From positions 24,835,325 to 24,899,324 of the forward strand of contig CM053256.1 of the NCBI GenBank assembly GCA_028583405.1: a DNA stretch of 64,000 bases, written 5' to 3'. Of this stretch, positions 15,201 through 29,195 are shown piece after piece. The translations under genes and the position numbers were made by a program. A model generated the notes under the pieces. It was not told where the DNA came from, did not search any database, and worked only from the letters and a program-made list of their open reading frames with translations. How positions within the stretch are numbered: position 1 is the first letter of the stretch; each line of letters begins with the position of its first letter. This DNA comes from Pogonophryne albipinna (Eukaryota > Chordata > Actinopteri > Perciformes > Artedidraconidae).

Positions 15201-18166
15201 TCCATTCCTTTGGGGTTGTGATCAGGATGGGGCGGGAAAAGAGCACAAGCTAATTTGGTAATAACATTGCCTCGTGATGTCGGCACCCCATTTGCACGCT
15301 CTATCTGCCATTTTGCAACAATCTGCCTTCTCTTTTATGAATCGGCATCAGATCTCAGCCTTATCTTCCCCCCTTTTTCTTCTTTGGCGTTAACCACTTC
15401 ATTTGTGACTAATGGCACACGCGCGATCGTTATCGTTCTAATTTATTCCAAGTTTGAGATGAAGGGCCGGATAAGGTGCGAGAGACAATAAGTTGAAAAA
15501 GCCAGTGTGATGCCTCAGTTAATGAGGCGCATCGTCTTTTTTTGGCGCCGCTGGGGTCAAAAGCATGCTGATTGAGAGAGAAGGGAGGAGATGGCAATTG
15601 AGAGAAAGAGGAAGGGTGAGGCAGGGGTTTTCTGCTTTTGAAGGAGATATGAGATCATCAGAGCTTTGAAATAGAGGAACAGTTAGCACCTGGAGATGAG
15701 GGTTAGCTGAGGCCTCTGCAGGAGATACCGACTCTAAATGGAAAGTGCTGATGTGTTGGGTTAGCACTTTCAAATGGAAAGTAGTGAAACAGATATGTTA
15801 TCAGCATGAAACCCAGATTTTCTCAGCCATCTTAAATTGGACATTCTATATGTTGGATAATATGTCATTGTTGTACATTTTTTAAGAAATAATATTTGTG
15901 GGCCTCAAAAGGAGGAGGTAGTGACCTCACTGACTTTTAGTGACTTGATTGTATACACATTACAAATGATAAACAAGTATTGATGAATGTTCAAATTGGA
16001 CATTTTATTTGATGCAAAAGATTTTGCACACATTTTAAGAAATAGTGTTTACCTTTACCTTTAATACACAATACAAATTATTACTTGTATTACTTTATTT
16101 GGAGTCACATAGTATTAATATTTCATTTTGATCAATTGACAAATCATTCTATTGAATGACACAAAAGTAACGAACAATAAGTAAAACTAATAATTAATGA
16201 ATACAAAATCTTAATAATAATAACATCTGATAAAACAACATTTTAACTCCTTTTATTAGATGTTATTCTATTTTATTCATTCTATAAAGGAACAACTGTC
16301 ATGCAAACCAATGAATTCCCCCTGGGTGTATTCTAGTTTCTCTGATTCTGATTTTGTCCACAAATGATCAAATGTGCTGTTCTGAGATACAACTTGTCTT
16401 TTCGAAGCAGGGTTAAAGTTGATCAAACAAAAAAACTCTTCCACACTTTGTACAATAATAGTTGGCCAGAAAATCTTTGAGTCAATTGAAATGACATCAA
16501 GGCCTCCGTATTCAAAATAATCTATATTAAATGAAGTATACATAATAACTAATGATTGCTTTGGCTACCTTTCCCTCTCCGTCCCCAGTAAAACTGCTCT
16601 CAGGACTGAACACAGTGTCTCTTACTGTGAAACACACAGGATCAGTGTGTCTCTCAGGCCTCCTGGGCAACATATGGAGCCCTCCGAGTTACTGTTCGAC
16701 TTCCCAACGGCTGTTGTGAGAAGTGCTGCGGTAACTGCAGCCCTCAGAGAGCTAATTAGAAACCCTTGTGCATAAACCTTGCTTGGAAGTTGCTGTGGGC
16801 TGCACCAGCGCAACCACGGCAGGATCTGTGCTGCCTGCAAGATAATAAACAGAATTTGCATATAATGTCAACGTTTGGCAACCTTCAGCGATGGCCGAGA
16901 CGCTCTCGTGGCAGCCATTTGAAACACATCGATCAAAAAAAACTTTGCAGCCTTTTGTGTGCATGGGGGAGATGTTTGGAGCGTTTTCTTCTATCAGAAT
17001 TCTGGATGCTTAAATCCTCACTAATTATCGCTCCCACCCTCCAGTGGTTTCAACTCGCGATTTGTACCAGATAAAAAGCCCCACATAAGAGATCCCTACA
17101 ATACATATTTAGCTGTGGAGTAATTAAGCTGTATTACTTCATTCATACCTGCCAGAGTGTAATACCGCGCTGTAATACAGTGACGCTTTCAATTAATGAA
17201 AAAGTCTAAACCATACATCTGGGATCACCGTGCGGGTGTAGCTCCACTGTATTTATCACACGCTGTAAGCCAACACAATTACACAGACCTAACATAGTAA
17301 TTGCGACGTAGCAGCTCCTACAATGGTGGAAATGGAATTACCTAGACAGAAAAAAAAGTCTACAGGGATATGGAGGGGGGAAAAGGAAAAGGCACAACCT
17401 TTCACCAACCTGTAAATCATGCTTCACTTTTAAGAGGTGGGGGAAATAAATAATGTCTGAAAGTGCAATGATTTCAGTGATTTAGGGGAGCTTTTGAGAA
17501 GCGTATTACTAGAGGTGACAGCTTGTGGGAGATAGGCAGGTTGTGTTAAGAGGAAAGGATAAGAGGCTATGACATTATGTCTGCAGGGTTAAGGTGTCAG
17601 AGTCAAAGCGTGAACCACTATTACTGGATCAATACTTCTCAGTTTTGCACTTATCTCTGGCCCGATGGTTAGCAGCAGCTTCTCTGGATATACACTGGGA
17701 CTAAATGCCACTACTGAGAGGGGGGACTGCAGACCTGCTCCATCTTTCTGCAGCTGGAGAGGAGTGTTCTAGCAGGAAATGTTATATTTTTGAGCTTTTT
17801 TCACAGGAAATGTTACATTCTCCACTGCTTTGAAATGGGCGTGATGGTCTCAGTGAAGGCTGAACACTATGTTTATCAAACAGCTCTTTTAATGTAAGAT
17901 ATTAGCAAAACTAAAAGAAATGTACAAATAATATAATGCGTTTTTTGGGTTGAATTGCTGTACGATTAGCCAAATCCAGTAGTACTTCGGAAAATCTTTA
18001 GAATACTTTCATAAGCAATTCATCTTTAAAGTAATTGATCATGCTGTCCTGCTTTTCTATGTATGATATCATATTAAAGTGAATAGTTTGGGTTTTATAC
18101 TGACAAAACAATCCATCCCTTAGGCTTTGAGAAACTAGAATTGACATTTTTCCCAATTGTTGACAT
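12276..18166. other. Presumed zfpm2 intron, unique sequence
   Basis: 12600-14200 is GC-richer, with C and G homopolymer runs (for example 12667-12680 and 14068-14080). Two overlapping chance frames lie at 14213-15095. Apart from the direct repeat pair at 15834-16052 nothing is recognised. Confidence 0.5.
15834..16052. repeat. Pair of diverged direct repeats
   Basis: AAATTGGACATT...GTACATTTTTTAAGAAATAA (15834-15894) and AAATTGGACATT...GCACACATTTTAAGAAATAG (15993-16045) repeat in the same orientation about 160 bp apart. Confidence 0.5.
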
Positions 18167-18440
18167 TTTTAAAGAGGCTCTATTATGCTCCTTCGTTTAT
18201 CCCGTAACATAATGACATCACTATGTAACGATAGCACTTTGATTGGCTAGCTCTCCAACACATTGTACTTGATAGGCTAAGGGGCGGGACATCTCTAAGA
18301 GGGTGAAAAGAGGTGCTGCTGCTAAGGCAGTTTGAGGAAAATAAAGACCTTTTTGAGCATTAAAGCATGGAGACATGTCACAGTAGAGACACTACATACA
18401 AGTGTAAACCTGGACATTTGCAGAATATGGCCCCTGCAAA
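18167..18440 (+). repeat. CCAAT/GC-box-bearing dispersed repeat, copy 2
   Basis: It starts TTTTAAAGAGGCTCTATTAT. It then shows GATTGGCTAGC, GATAGGCTAAGGGGCGGGAC, GAGGGTGAAAAGAGGTGCTG and GCATGGAGACATGTCACAGT. A middle block present in copies 1 and 3 (the CCAATCAGAGC segment) is deleted. Confidence 0.8.
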
Positions 18441-20743
18441 GACCAAACAATGTATCGATGAATCTCGAAAGTAATCGCCAACAATCAAATGAATTGTTTT
18501 GTTGCTGCCCTATACTGTACATTATGTTTTGTCAAGTGCTGCAAATCAAATGTATCCTTAAGTGAAGTCCATCCTTTTGCTTTGGGCATAAAGACAGGCG
18601 TTGTACACATGTCATCTCGCAAGAAAGAAGAAACACTGTCACAGCCAGAAACGAGAAAAAGTGTGCACTTTCAAGTCTTTCATTAAACTTCTGAAGCTTC
18701 CGAGTTAATCCTTGCTGTACATAGAACAAAAACTCAGCATTCAACAATTTAAAAAAGCCAAGAGAAAGAAAGGAGGAAGAGAAGAGATGAGGAAGGGAGG
18801 GGAGGGGGCTGGCCTGATCGCTACATATTCATATTCCTATGCAGGCGTTATCACTTAAAAGGCTTTCTAATTACAACAACAAGACAAAAACTCCTTGGAT
18901 TCCTTCCAGACCCGCTAAATGATAAAATAAGCTTGCACTCTCTCTCCTTCTTAATCTCTGCAAAGCACCTTGGAGCCTCATCTCCCAAATACAGGCGAAT
19001 GAATGTGAAAATGCCATTTAGAGATGCAGGTGTGACATTTGATAAGAAACTTCTGGATTAAATATGTTCTGCTAATGAGGAACCCGGCTACCCCATCAGG
19101 GCAAACTATTGGTGGGATTGTGTGAGCGCGCTGATAACAATTCCGCGCGCAAACATCCAAATTCATTATTAATAAACAGCCGCTCGGTCTCTCTATCACA
19201 CGGGAAGTCTGGATCCTTCAGTGGAGAGACAGGGATGTTGCGTCTCATTAGGAGAGGCTGAGGGAAAAAAGAAGGGGGAGGGACGGGCGGGGTATATGGC
19301 GGGGTAGGGGTATCAACTGTTTTCATATTTAGCTGCTTTTTGGGGGGGAAAGGGATGGGAGACACCATTTCAAAGCGTATGTTAATGGTGCATTGAATGT
19401 TGGAACAAAAGCGTTGGAAGTTTCAGGGGATCTGGCAGAGAGGAGTGTAATTCTCCGGCTATGGCTAATACAGGAAAAGAGGGGATCGCGGGCTAAGCCA
19501 TTGGTGCAGTAGACTGGGAAGTCCCTGGCCCCCAGCTTGACATTTATAACGATTTGGAGAAGATTAAAGGAGTATTACTGCTGTAGTCCGTAATGTGGCT
19601 CTGTAATGAGGTGTGAGTGCATTAGCGTGCTGTGGAAGTTAGCCGCTGTTTCAGACCTTTTAAAGGGAAGACGCGGAGAGCTTTCAAGGAACATGGATAC
19701 TTGACTGTACTGTGGTCATCTGTGAGGTTGGGAGGGGGGGGGTGCAGTTAGAGAGGAAGTGCCAGACTTGTCAGTCTAAACCAGCTTAGCTCAGCCAGCC
19801 AGCAAAGTGTCTCCGACTGACAGGCAGCACTTTGTTATTCGGACCAGTAACTGGAGGTCCATGTCTGCGCCTGGAAATATTTTAAATTCACAGAAATTAG
19901 AAATGGAATGTGTTTTTTCAGGCACAGCATATAGCAAGTGCATTTTTTAAGCTGAAAAAAACTGCTTTAGGAATTCTGCCAGCTCTCTGTTTTGACCATT
20001 TCTATTTTGGCCTGGTGGCATTTGTTCTCTCTCCTTACAGTACATAGTAAAAAACAAGGACAGTGGTGCCAATTCTAAAGCCAGCCACAGGAAAATGAAT
20101 ATTCCGCAAAAAAATGCATGCGTTATCTTGGAAAATAAAAACACAGGTAACTCTGCGTGTGCAAATGAAGGTTGCAGGTGTCGTCGGTCCATTTAAAGCG
20201 CTCTTTATGATGTTAATTAGTTGTTAGCGTAATTTCCCAGCCTCCGCCATCAAGCGTGAGAAGTTCACAGACCTGCTGTTAACGGAGAGTCAATGCCGTG
20301 GCACCGTTTCAAGAGCTTTCCCAAACAGGACGGCCAGCGATAACGAACAGGTGATGGGGCCTGATGCCTATGGCAGCGGGATATTGCAGAGACAATTGAA
20401 TTTCGCAGGGAGAAATGAATCTTCTGGACAGCATATCAAATGTTAAAACAACACACATTGCATGCAATTTGCTTATGCAGGAGCATGATAAAGTGTGCTT
20501 ATTTAAAAGATAAACAAAGGGGGGATCTAGTGCAGTAAATTGTGCATGTGTGTTTATTCCCTATGAGTAACGCCAGAGGTTTATAGTCCCAGACACAGGC
20601 AGCCTACTTTATGGCTGCTCTGTTTGTGTGATAGCAGTATTTATGATATTGGAATTTATGTTGTGGTGCGTTCAGTGTCTGTGAGCCAGTGGTGGTGGCC
20701 TGTATTCAAATGCACTTATTGGTGTTTGTCTTTGAATCTGTTG
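18441..20743. other. Presumed zfpm2 intron, unique sequence
   Basis: No coding exon. It holds G-rich runs near 18795-18810 and 19733-19742. No transposon ends seen. Confidence 0.5.
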
Positions 20744-20940
20744 TACACTGAAAAACCGAAACGTTGACTTTAATTAAATCATGTCAACAGATTTCACATA
20801 ACTGTATCTGTAGCAATAATATTAAGTTTAAATCCAATATATGAGTTTAAACTTAATATCAATGCTTTCAACTAACCTAATACAGTTATGTGAAATCTGT
20901 TGACATAACACACATAATGTAATTCTGTTTTCTCAGTGTA
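20744..20940. mobile_element. 197-bp palindromic MITE
   Basis: The ends are TACACTGA...TCAGTGTA. ATGTCAACAGATTTCACATA with AACTGTAT is found inverted as ATACAGTT with ATGTGAAATCTGTTGACAT, and ATTAAGTTTAAA faces TTTAAACTTAAT in the centre. Nearly the whole element can fold on itself. Confidence 0.85.
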
Positions 20941-21714
20941 GCATGAGGTCAGATTCATTATCCCCAGAGGAATCCCGCCTCCCAAGGTTACATTCAACAG
21001 TTTCTCTGGAGGAGTGAAAGCCAATGGAAAAAAAGAGGAGTTTCATCTCCTCAGCCCCTGCTTCAGCTAATCTTCACCCCCTCGCAATGACATTTCCACT
21101 CCGGTTCCTCCGACTCCAGACATATTTGCTCTCCCTTGCTGCTCGTGTCCTGTTAAGATTTAAACAGCAAACATAAAATGCGGAAGATAACCTGCGAGAG
21201 AAAAAAAAGAAAGCTTTGGAGAGACTTGACTCCGAACATTATTTTAAAGACCAGATCTGAGAGGCGCGGCGCAGCAGTCGGGTGCGATTATCTGCTGTGA
21301 TCCCTCTCCGATGCACCAAAGTCATTCATCTGCCGATCCTCCAACCCCCCGCACACAGCCCCTATGCAAAGGCGGACCCCTAATCATGTCGACACCGTGT
21401 GTCAGTGCCGTGGATGAGCAGGGCCTAGAGATGAGAACGGCTCTGTAAACATGGCCAGGCAGCGGGAGCTCCCCTCCCCCCCCACGCTGCTCCGAATAAG
21501 CAAACGGGAAGATTTAGGGATTTTGCCGGGGCCCAACTTTGTAGTATCGGATCAGGGCCTTCTTCCACGTTTTCCGGGGTGCTGCCTATGGGATATTGTT
21601 CTTAGCTTATGAAGTGCCGCCCGCCCATTTTAAGCCGTGTGTCTTTTGTCAATAGCATTACAATTTTGGAGCTTCTTTTTTCTACTCCTTTCAGTTTAAC
21701 TGTGTATGAAGTAT
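20941..21714. other. Presumed zfpm2 intron, unique sequence
   Basis: Moderately GC-rich and non-repetitive. No gene recognised. Confidence 0.5.
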
Positions 21715-22162
21715 TCAAATGATCTGCTTGAGTAGACACTACATTACACTCAAAATACTTCATTACAAGTAAAAGTCCTGCATTCAAAATCTTACCTAGG
21801 TAAAAGAACAAAAGTATTATCTGAGAAAATGTACTAAAAGTATAAAAAGTAATCATTGCCCAGAAAAATGGCCTTTATGTGTGTATATTATTATATTTAT
21901 ATATGTGACATTTTGAGGTAATAATGTAGAATTGTACTGTTGTACACAAACAAAGTTCTGATTACATTTTTGTAAAATATTTGTAATAATTTAAATATGT
22001 TGTGACTTAAAGAGTTAGTCCACTAGTTAGACTTTTTAGAGATGCATTTTGTTAAAAGTAGCAAAAGCTGTTTAATAAATGTAGTGGAGCGAAATTATAA
22101 AGTAGCATAAAATGGAAATACAGTACTTAAGTAAATGTACTTAGTTACTTCCCACCTCTGTC
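21715..22162. repeat. Old fish interspersed repeat (degenerate)
   Basis: Phrases such as GTAAAAGTCCTGCATTCAAA, AAAGTAGCATAAAATGGAAA and TAAATGTACTTAGTTACTTC resemble a repeat I know as very common in percomorph genomes. The copy is diverged and internally shortened. The class is not assigned. Confidence 0.6.
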
Positions 22163-24504
22163 TTCAGCTTACAAATTGTATATTCTGACCTTCGTCGTTG
22201 ACCTCTATCGTTATGAATCTTTATGAGGAATCTTATTTTACAGCCATTTTTTTTTTGACCTCCATAGTCAACTTATTTTTTCCCTTCTGCAGCAATGTCG
22301 ATAATCATGACAGAATAGTAAATCTAGCGTTCATCAACTTTGTGCATTCCATAAACTGCTAATACAATTGGCTGTATCAAGTGGGATGTATATTAACAAC
22401 AGGCATGTGCTCCCCCCCCCCCTGTCAGGATTCTATTATGGAGCCTGATCCCGCCCCTTGTTTTGATACAGCGGTAATTTAAAGAGCGATCTTAATTGAC
22501 TTATTTTTTCCGCATGTCTGTTGGAGCTTGTGCATGCACCGCAATAAGAGTCTTGTTTCTTTATTGGGCCACACACAATGTACTGAGTTCAATTTTACCA
22601 TTCATAATGAATGCAGCCTCGCCATTCAAATGCAGCCATAAGCACACAGCAGATAAGAATTTAATTAAATGTAGATTAAAACCAAACAGGAAAACACACT
22701 GGCTGATAATTTTTTATCACGTCCCCTGGTCATATTTTTTTTCCTCATACTTTCGACTTGTTCTTCCTTGGGCTACATCTTTTCTGCTCGCCAAAAGTGG
22801 CGAAACACCTCACACATCTCACCGTGGCGCCGTGAGATTGTGTAAAATGCAAAGCGAGGGGCGGTCACACGATTAATCAGAATCCTCGTGTCTGGGGAAG
22901 GATGGAGGCTGGCGGAGGATTGAGGGTGGGGGGGGTTGTACAGGGGTGCGAGGAAGGAATTAGTTGCTACATCCCAAATTTGCATCATATTCCAAAGGAC
23001 AATCCCAGCACTGTAGGCAAGGGGAAACATATCTCGCTCTCTGCAGGAACAATTAAATATTTGCCACAATGCGGAATAAATGTCACCTTCAGTATCAAAT
23101 TGTCCATACTTGCTAAACATGGTGTTACAGTGAGTGCCTGGAAAGCATGCCTGAGCAGAGGGGAAGGCACTATTTTTGTGTTAGATGTGGACCGCAGCCT
23201 CAGCTAACATACTGTAACACACATTCAGGAGCTTCACCTCAGGCACTAATGGTGTGTTGAACTCCAGTGGGGATACAGCGAGGAGCAGGAGACAACTGCA
23301 GCCTCGTCAGGGAGTTCCCACTCTGAATCTCACTTAGTTTCTATTAATAAGATCATTTTTAAAGCTGCTACAATTGATTTTAATTATTATATTGACTGAC
23401 GTTGAAATGTCAGAATGCAGCCCTAATGCTAATGCTAAAATTAAGTATTTTTTCAGTAGAAATACATTAATTTCCCACCATCTGGCGTACTTATCATGTA
23501 GCATATTCCAGCTTTTCTAACACTTTCAGACAGCTGTTGGCTTTTACCTGAACGACTTGAAAGATGAATGCTGCTCTTCAAACGACTGTTTTTTTTAATA
23601 AGAACTGATGGGCTCATCTTCTGCATGCATACACAGATTCTCAAAGAGTGGAAGATTTAAAATCTGATTTTTATAAATATTATCGTGAAACATGGTGTTG
23701 GTAACATGGCAGTGGACTTCAGCGTGGTGCCACCCTCCACAGCGGATCACACCGCCATGCTGCCGCCGCGCTGGTGCTGCAACTCAGTTCCACTCTATTA
23801 CCCTCACGCAGGCGATTGGCCTTTTCTGTGGGGAAAAGAGCAATTTCCTGTCGCAGTCTGTTTGATCAAGTGCTAAACCCTTGTGATCAATAGAGAGACA
23901 GATGTCGGCTCCAGATGGCCGCGTGGTGATACCTGGGGCAGCGCGGGGGCTTGCCAGGACGACAGAATGGCAACGAGCAAGGGCAGCGGCTGTGCTCCCG
24001 ATGCACCAGCCACGAGACACAATGTGACAAACGCAATTAGGCCTTTTAGCCGCAGATTATTTATTTACCCTTGCAAACCGACGGAACATTTAATTAGCGC
24101 ATACTTTAAGCAATATGTAGAATTACAGGGGTGCAAAGACAGAGGGCATGCTGGGATGTTGCACCGGTGACTGGGCCGTGTAGGTGTGTGTCAGTGAGTG
24201 TGTGTGTTCTGTACTGGGAATTAGCACATACACTGTCATTGAGGCATAGAAACACTTGTTTTTTTAAAACACAAATCAATGATTAAAACACTCATAAATT
24301 CCATTCCTCACGACCAGATCAATAATGTCGAATTCCAAAAAAAATGGATGACAGGTGCGTCTCCCTGGCTCTCGGTCCTTCTGGAGAGGAAAAAAAGAAC
24401 TGCCAGCACCAGAAGGCCAAAAAAAAGACCTTTCCAAAGAGGAGAGAAGCTCCCATTTTTTAAACGGCAAGCATTTCCATTAGGGCTGGCATCCACCATA
24501 CACC

Positions 24505-24506
<2 letters not shown>
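22163..24506. other. Presumed zfpm2 intron, unique sequence
   Basis: No coding exon or mobile element recognised. Segments around 22440-22660 and 23690-24150 have the mixed, non-repetitive composition often seen in conserved intronic enhancers; unproven. Confidence 0.5.

Positions 24507-24547
<41 letters not shown>
24507..24547. repeat. (CA)n microsatellite
   Basis: About 20 CA units. Confidence 0.98.
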
Positions 24548-24550
<3 letters not shown>

Positions 24551-27500
24551 AGCCAGTCCCTGTGGCGCAGGGCCGGAGCCATGTTGGAGGAACCACTGAG
24601 GCGTGTGGCGATGGCGAGTGGCTCTCGCAGGGAAAAAGCGAACTCACCGGCGTTTGGCCCTCCGCCGTTCACCTGCTCCCGTGATGGGTATAATGGGGGG
24701 GGGGGGACATGGGCCACGGGGCCGCAGCTGGAGTAGAGGGAGGGGTCTGCTGCGGTGCTCATCGCAGCGGCGGCCCTGTCACGATGGGGTCTTCTGGTCC
24801 CATTAGCTAGGGCTCGGTCAGGACAGGCCCCCAACCAGCCTGCCGCCGCAGCAGGGGCCGCAGTAAACACATGTCGACCGGCCACAACCGGCAGCACCCG
24901 CAGAGAGGGAGAGCTAATAGAGTGCTCAACGGGACAAACCTGTCCAAATAAAGAATAAAGCAGAGCGCGAGGAGAGGAGCCAGTCTCAGCTCTAATGGGC
25001 CCTCCACTTTACTGTGTGGCAGCTAATGAGGAGAACTGCTTTGCAGCGACTCACTCTGACAGCACAGTGTGTTACCTGCAAAGCAAAAAGGGTCCTCATT
25101 TAAAACATTTCATTTGTTTAGTAATTATTTCAGATTTTAAAGTGCCTCATAAATAGTTTTTCTAAAAATAACACACCGCATTTAATGAATTTCAGTGGGA
25201 AATTTGTATAATAAACTCTATTCAAACTGTCAGTGCGCTCTGCTAATTCTCATTTTGTTCTCCTCTCTATCAAAATGATTACAACACTATTAACAGGCAA
25301 ACATCCTCCTGCCTATTGAAAAAGCTACACCAGTCTCCAGAGACCAGTAGGCTCTTTTAATTTCAAAGTGATCCATTTAATTTGTTACTCGTTAACTCAT
25401 GTGCTGAATCACATCATTGATAGATTTTTTTTCACAACTGTTTTGGTGTGTTCAAACAGTTCATAGTGTTGGATGACATTGTTCGGTGCTGTGCTGCTTT
25501 TAAGTCTTTGTTGCCTGTGAATGTATGCTATAGAGACAGCGGCGTGTTCCAGGCTCCCCTGGGAGGACTTTTTAATTTGTGGATTCTGACCCGTGTGCCA
25601 TCCGCTCGAGGCCATCTATGAGCTCTGCGCACTGGCTATATCTGCAAAACACTTGATGCTAAAATTAGTGTGGCTCCGTGGTGCAAAAAGGAGGGGAAAT
25701 CTGGGGGTTTGGGGGGTGTCAGGGACGACCAGGCGAGTTCTCTGTAAACACATATTTACTCAACGGTATTTATTTCTCTGGAAAAATAGCAGAATTGTGG
25801 ATGTGATTTGAGAATCTTTGAAATATAAAATGATTGGGATACCTAATTTGTGCTGCAAAAGAAATGCAGCAAAAAAAGATTATAAACGTTAAAGAATTGA
25901 GATTTCTTTGTCCCAGATTTTTGCTTAAAAAACATAATTTGAAGGCCAAAATCGAGACAAAACATGTCAAAATTGATGCAAATACATTTCTCCTGAGAGT
26001 AAGATCTTTACCTGCGAGGATGTTCACTGTCGACTTCCAGCTCTGCCATGTCTGAGTCGCTCTGCATCATCACAGCAACAACAGAGCTGCAGCTAGAGCA
26101 TGAGAAGAGTGCCTCCTAGTGGCCGGCACAGAACATGAACCAGAGGAGGAAGTGGATGGAGTGTAGGAGAGACTCAATCTGTGTCAGTGCCTTAGTGAAA
26201 TAAAAGTAGAGTCAGCTAATTCTAGTTTAGCGTACCGCCAATAATAGTAAGCTTGTTTGACCCCGTGAATGATGTTCTCCAACTCAGCGTTTTCCCTCTC
26301 TGCTGTGAGTCATCCTTAATGTGTTCCACTGTGATGATCCAGTCCAAATATTTACCAGTATTCATGAGGAAGGCTTTGTTTGTCGCAGCACTGTCAGGTG
26401 CAGACACAGATATTATTCATCCACGATAAATATTTTCACAAGATTCAGAGGGGGGGGAAGTTGTAATTTACTCCTGGTATGATTGTTAAATTTAAAAAAA
26501 AAGGAGGTGGTAACAGCTACTTGATATTCGCAGGTGCAACGAAGCTTGTTCCCATTTGACCAGGAGGAGTTGGAGCTGATTTGAAGACAAGAAGAGTAGA
26601 GGTCTTTAATTACAACCCTCTCTGTGGCTGCAGGCGCTGCGAGCCCCACTTCACAATTAAGACCAGCAGTTAGCAAGCAGCCAATAGAAGGAGAGGGGAA
26701 CTTGAAGCAGCAGAATCACCAAACCAAAGGGAAACACTGAATAAATCAGGCTAGACAAAGGAAAATGACTGATTTTTAAAACTAAAACATGACCCTGTGA
26801 TGCACCCAGGTAATGCCAATGGGACAGTTTTCCCAGAAGCCCCATTGAAACCCCTCCCATAATATGTGTCTGTCGTGCAGTGTACTCCGGCGCTGTAATG
26901 GCCTCTGCAGCCGTAATGTGTTTGGACAGATGGGGAGAGGCAAGTGCTGATGTGCTTAACTACGCATTTTACAGCTAAACTATTAAAGAGTTGTGCTGTT
27001 TACACACCAACATTTGAATACCTGTCTTCAGGCCAGTTTAATTATCCGGGCCCTTCTGTTATTTTCTGCCCCGCTTTGTTGTCTCTCAGCTTTTTGCACG
27101 AGGCATGAGAGATTTGTTTGCGGCTTCATTAAGATACGGTGGTAGCGGTTTGCAGTGAGCCAAAATGTTTGTATTCCTGCTCAAGTATCTGGCGCTCTAT
27201 TCTCCCCTGCCTCCTCCCCCCCCCCCACATACAGATACTGTACACATCCCTTTTCTTATAGAGTCATTTAAAGTGAGAAAATAAAAAAATGCCCTGTGAT
27301 GCCTGCACTTTGAAATCTCTCGGGGGGCTTTAGGCAAAAGGGGAGGCGACACAAGCCCCGTGTCCCTGTGATTCATCCTGAGACATTTGATTAGTTTATA
27401 AGTACTTATGGAAAGGGAAGGGCTTGCATTATAATTTTGTTTCATGAATTCCTTCATATGTTCATCTTCAACTGCACGTTCAAATAAAGCATTAATCAAA

Positions 27501-29195
27501 GGGGCGAGAGGGAAGAGGGCATTTAGCCAGCAGAGCCACCGTCTCGGGCCTCAGTGAGCCGGTGGATATGTGTTGAGAGACCGTAGGAAGCAGTGGTTTT
27601 TAATTATCTGGACTACGTACAGGATGCCGTTTTTGATTGTTTTAATGAGGCAGCTGGCCTATTGTCTCCCCTTAATTCCTCCATTGTTTTTAGAATATGT
27701 CATAGTTCTTTATTCTTTTATCAGGTGCTCTGCAGGAGGATTTAGACAATAGCCTTCATTCCAACTGCATTGGCCACTGCACAAAGGCAGCTCACTGCAG
27801 ACAGTTAGCGAGGCAAACAAGTGCAAATCACAAGCTGCACTTTTCCCAGCCTTTCCCCCACTTTCACCACCGCTCTAACTCTTGACCCCCCCTCCCCGCT
27901 CCCTCTTTCATGCCATTGTTATAGGTGGCTCACCTGTGTTCCTGTGATTAAAATCACCTGTCATGGAAAGGCTGTCAGAGGGAAACAGCCATGACCAATC
28001 TTTCAGGGGACAGCTCCTTCACGGGTTGTTTTGTTGCCCACCTGACACCCTGTGCTGTCGGCTTTCTATACCATGCATCTCTATATGTGCATGGAAATAA
28101 CACGGACATAATGTGCTGTAGGTATGTTTGGGTGTTACGACGGCACGGTAAATCACACATTTATATTTCTAAATGTAAAATACTGATGTGAAGCTATGCA
28201 GGATCACGATGCATTTCAGAAAACAGTAGAAAAAACATCCAAAATGCTGAAAAATCCATTAAAAACTGTCAAAAATAGAAAGCAATATCTCGGATTTGCA
28301 GTTTGATGAAATGTTTACTGCACATGTTCCTTACTACCTTGTCTTGGTTGAGCGACTGTTACAAGTGCTGCCTCAGTGTTTGGTGTTGCTCAGTAAAACT
28401 GGGACACGCAGTCCTAAAACTCACTTCCAGCATTCTCACACACAACAGATGGATCTGTAGCATTCTTGGCTGAAGGGATGCAAATCTGAGTGCTTATTCC
28501 GCCGTCAAAATGCAGTAAAACACTTCCATCAGACTCCATTTTATTTCAGCTGAGGAGAGCATACAGTATCTTTGATATGGATTGATCTAAAAAAGACACT
28601 GATTGGTATCTATAGTTCGTAATTCTCTTTGTAAGCAGAGCGCGTGTGAACTAAAAGATCCATTCAGAGGGAAACTTTTGTGGCTATGACTGCGATATAT
28701 TCCCCCCGCCATTGTCAGTGGCAGTTTGTATCTACCTTGATGGTAACTTGGGCAGACAGTGGAGAGGAGTTTTGTTATTTTAATTAGGAGATAAAAATTC
28801 AAAGGGGCCTCTCCAGGCAGTGTGTGGTATGACAGAATCAAAACGATGAAGTGGAGCGGCCTGAAGTGTGTGTCTCGTCACAGCAGATTGGCCGACAGAT
28901 AGGCACTGCTCTTTAAACACACACACACACTTACGGGGAGGAAGCCTGCACACAAATGGGACTTTGAAAGATAGCATATTTTAATACTATTTCACTCCTT
29001 TGACACGTTTGTGCTGGTCTAATTTTCAGTGCTTCACCAGCAGATAGGGAGGGCTAGGAAAAGAGTTTAATCAAAACAGTGATGTGAAATCTGAAATATT
29101 CAATTTTACATAAAAATAATGGGGCTATTCTGTCCAGAAAGGTAATTTATACATAAAGCTTTCCGAAATAGTGTAGAGGCTCATTCTATGGTGGT
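24548..29195. other. Presumed zfpm2 intron, unique sequence
   Basis: A GC-richer block at 24550-25020, then ordinary AT-rich DNA. No exon, RNA gene or transposon recognised. Confidence 0.5.

Noticed and set aside
24603..25007. GC-rich block with several overlapping frames, possible CpG-island promoter
   Set aside because: No exon or splice signal tied to it and frames overlap on both strands; too weak to call.
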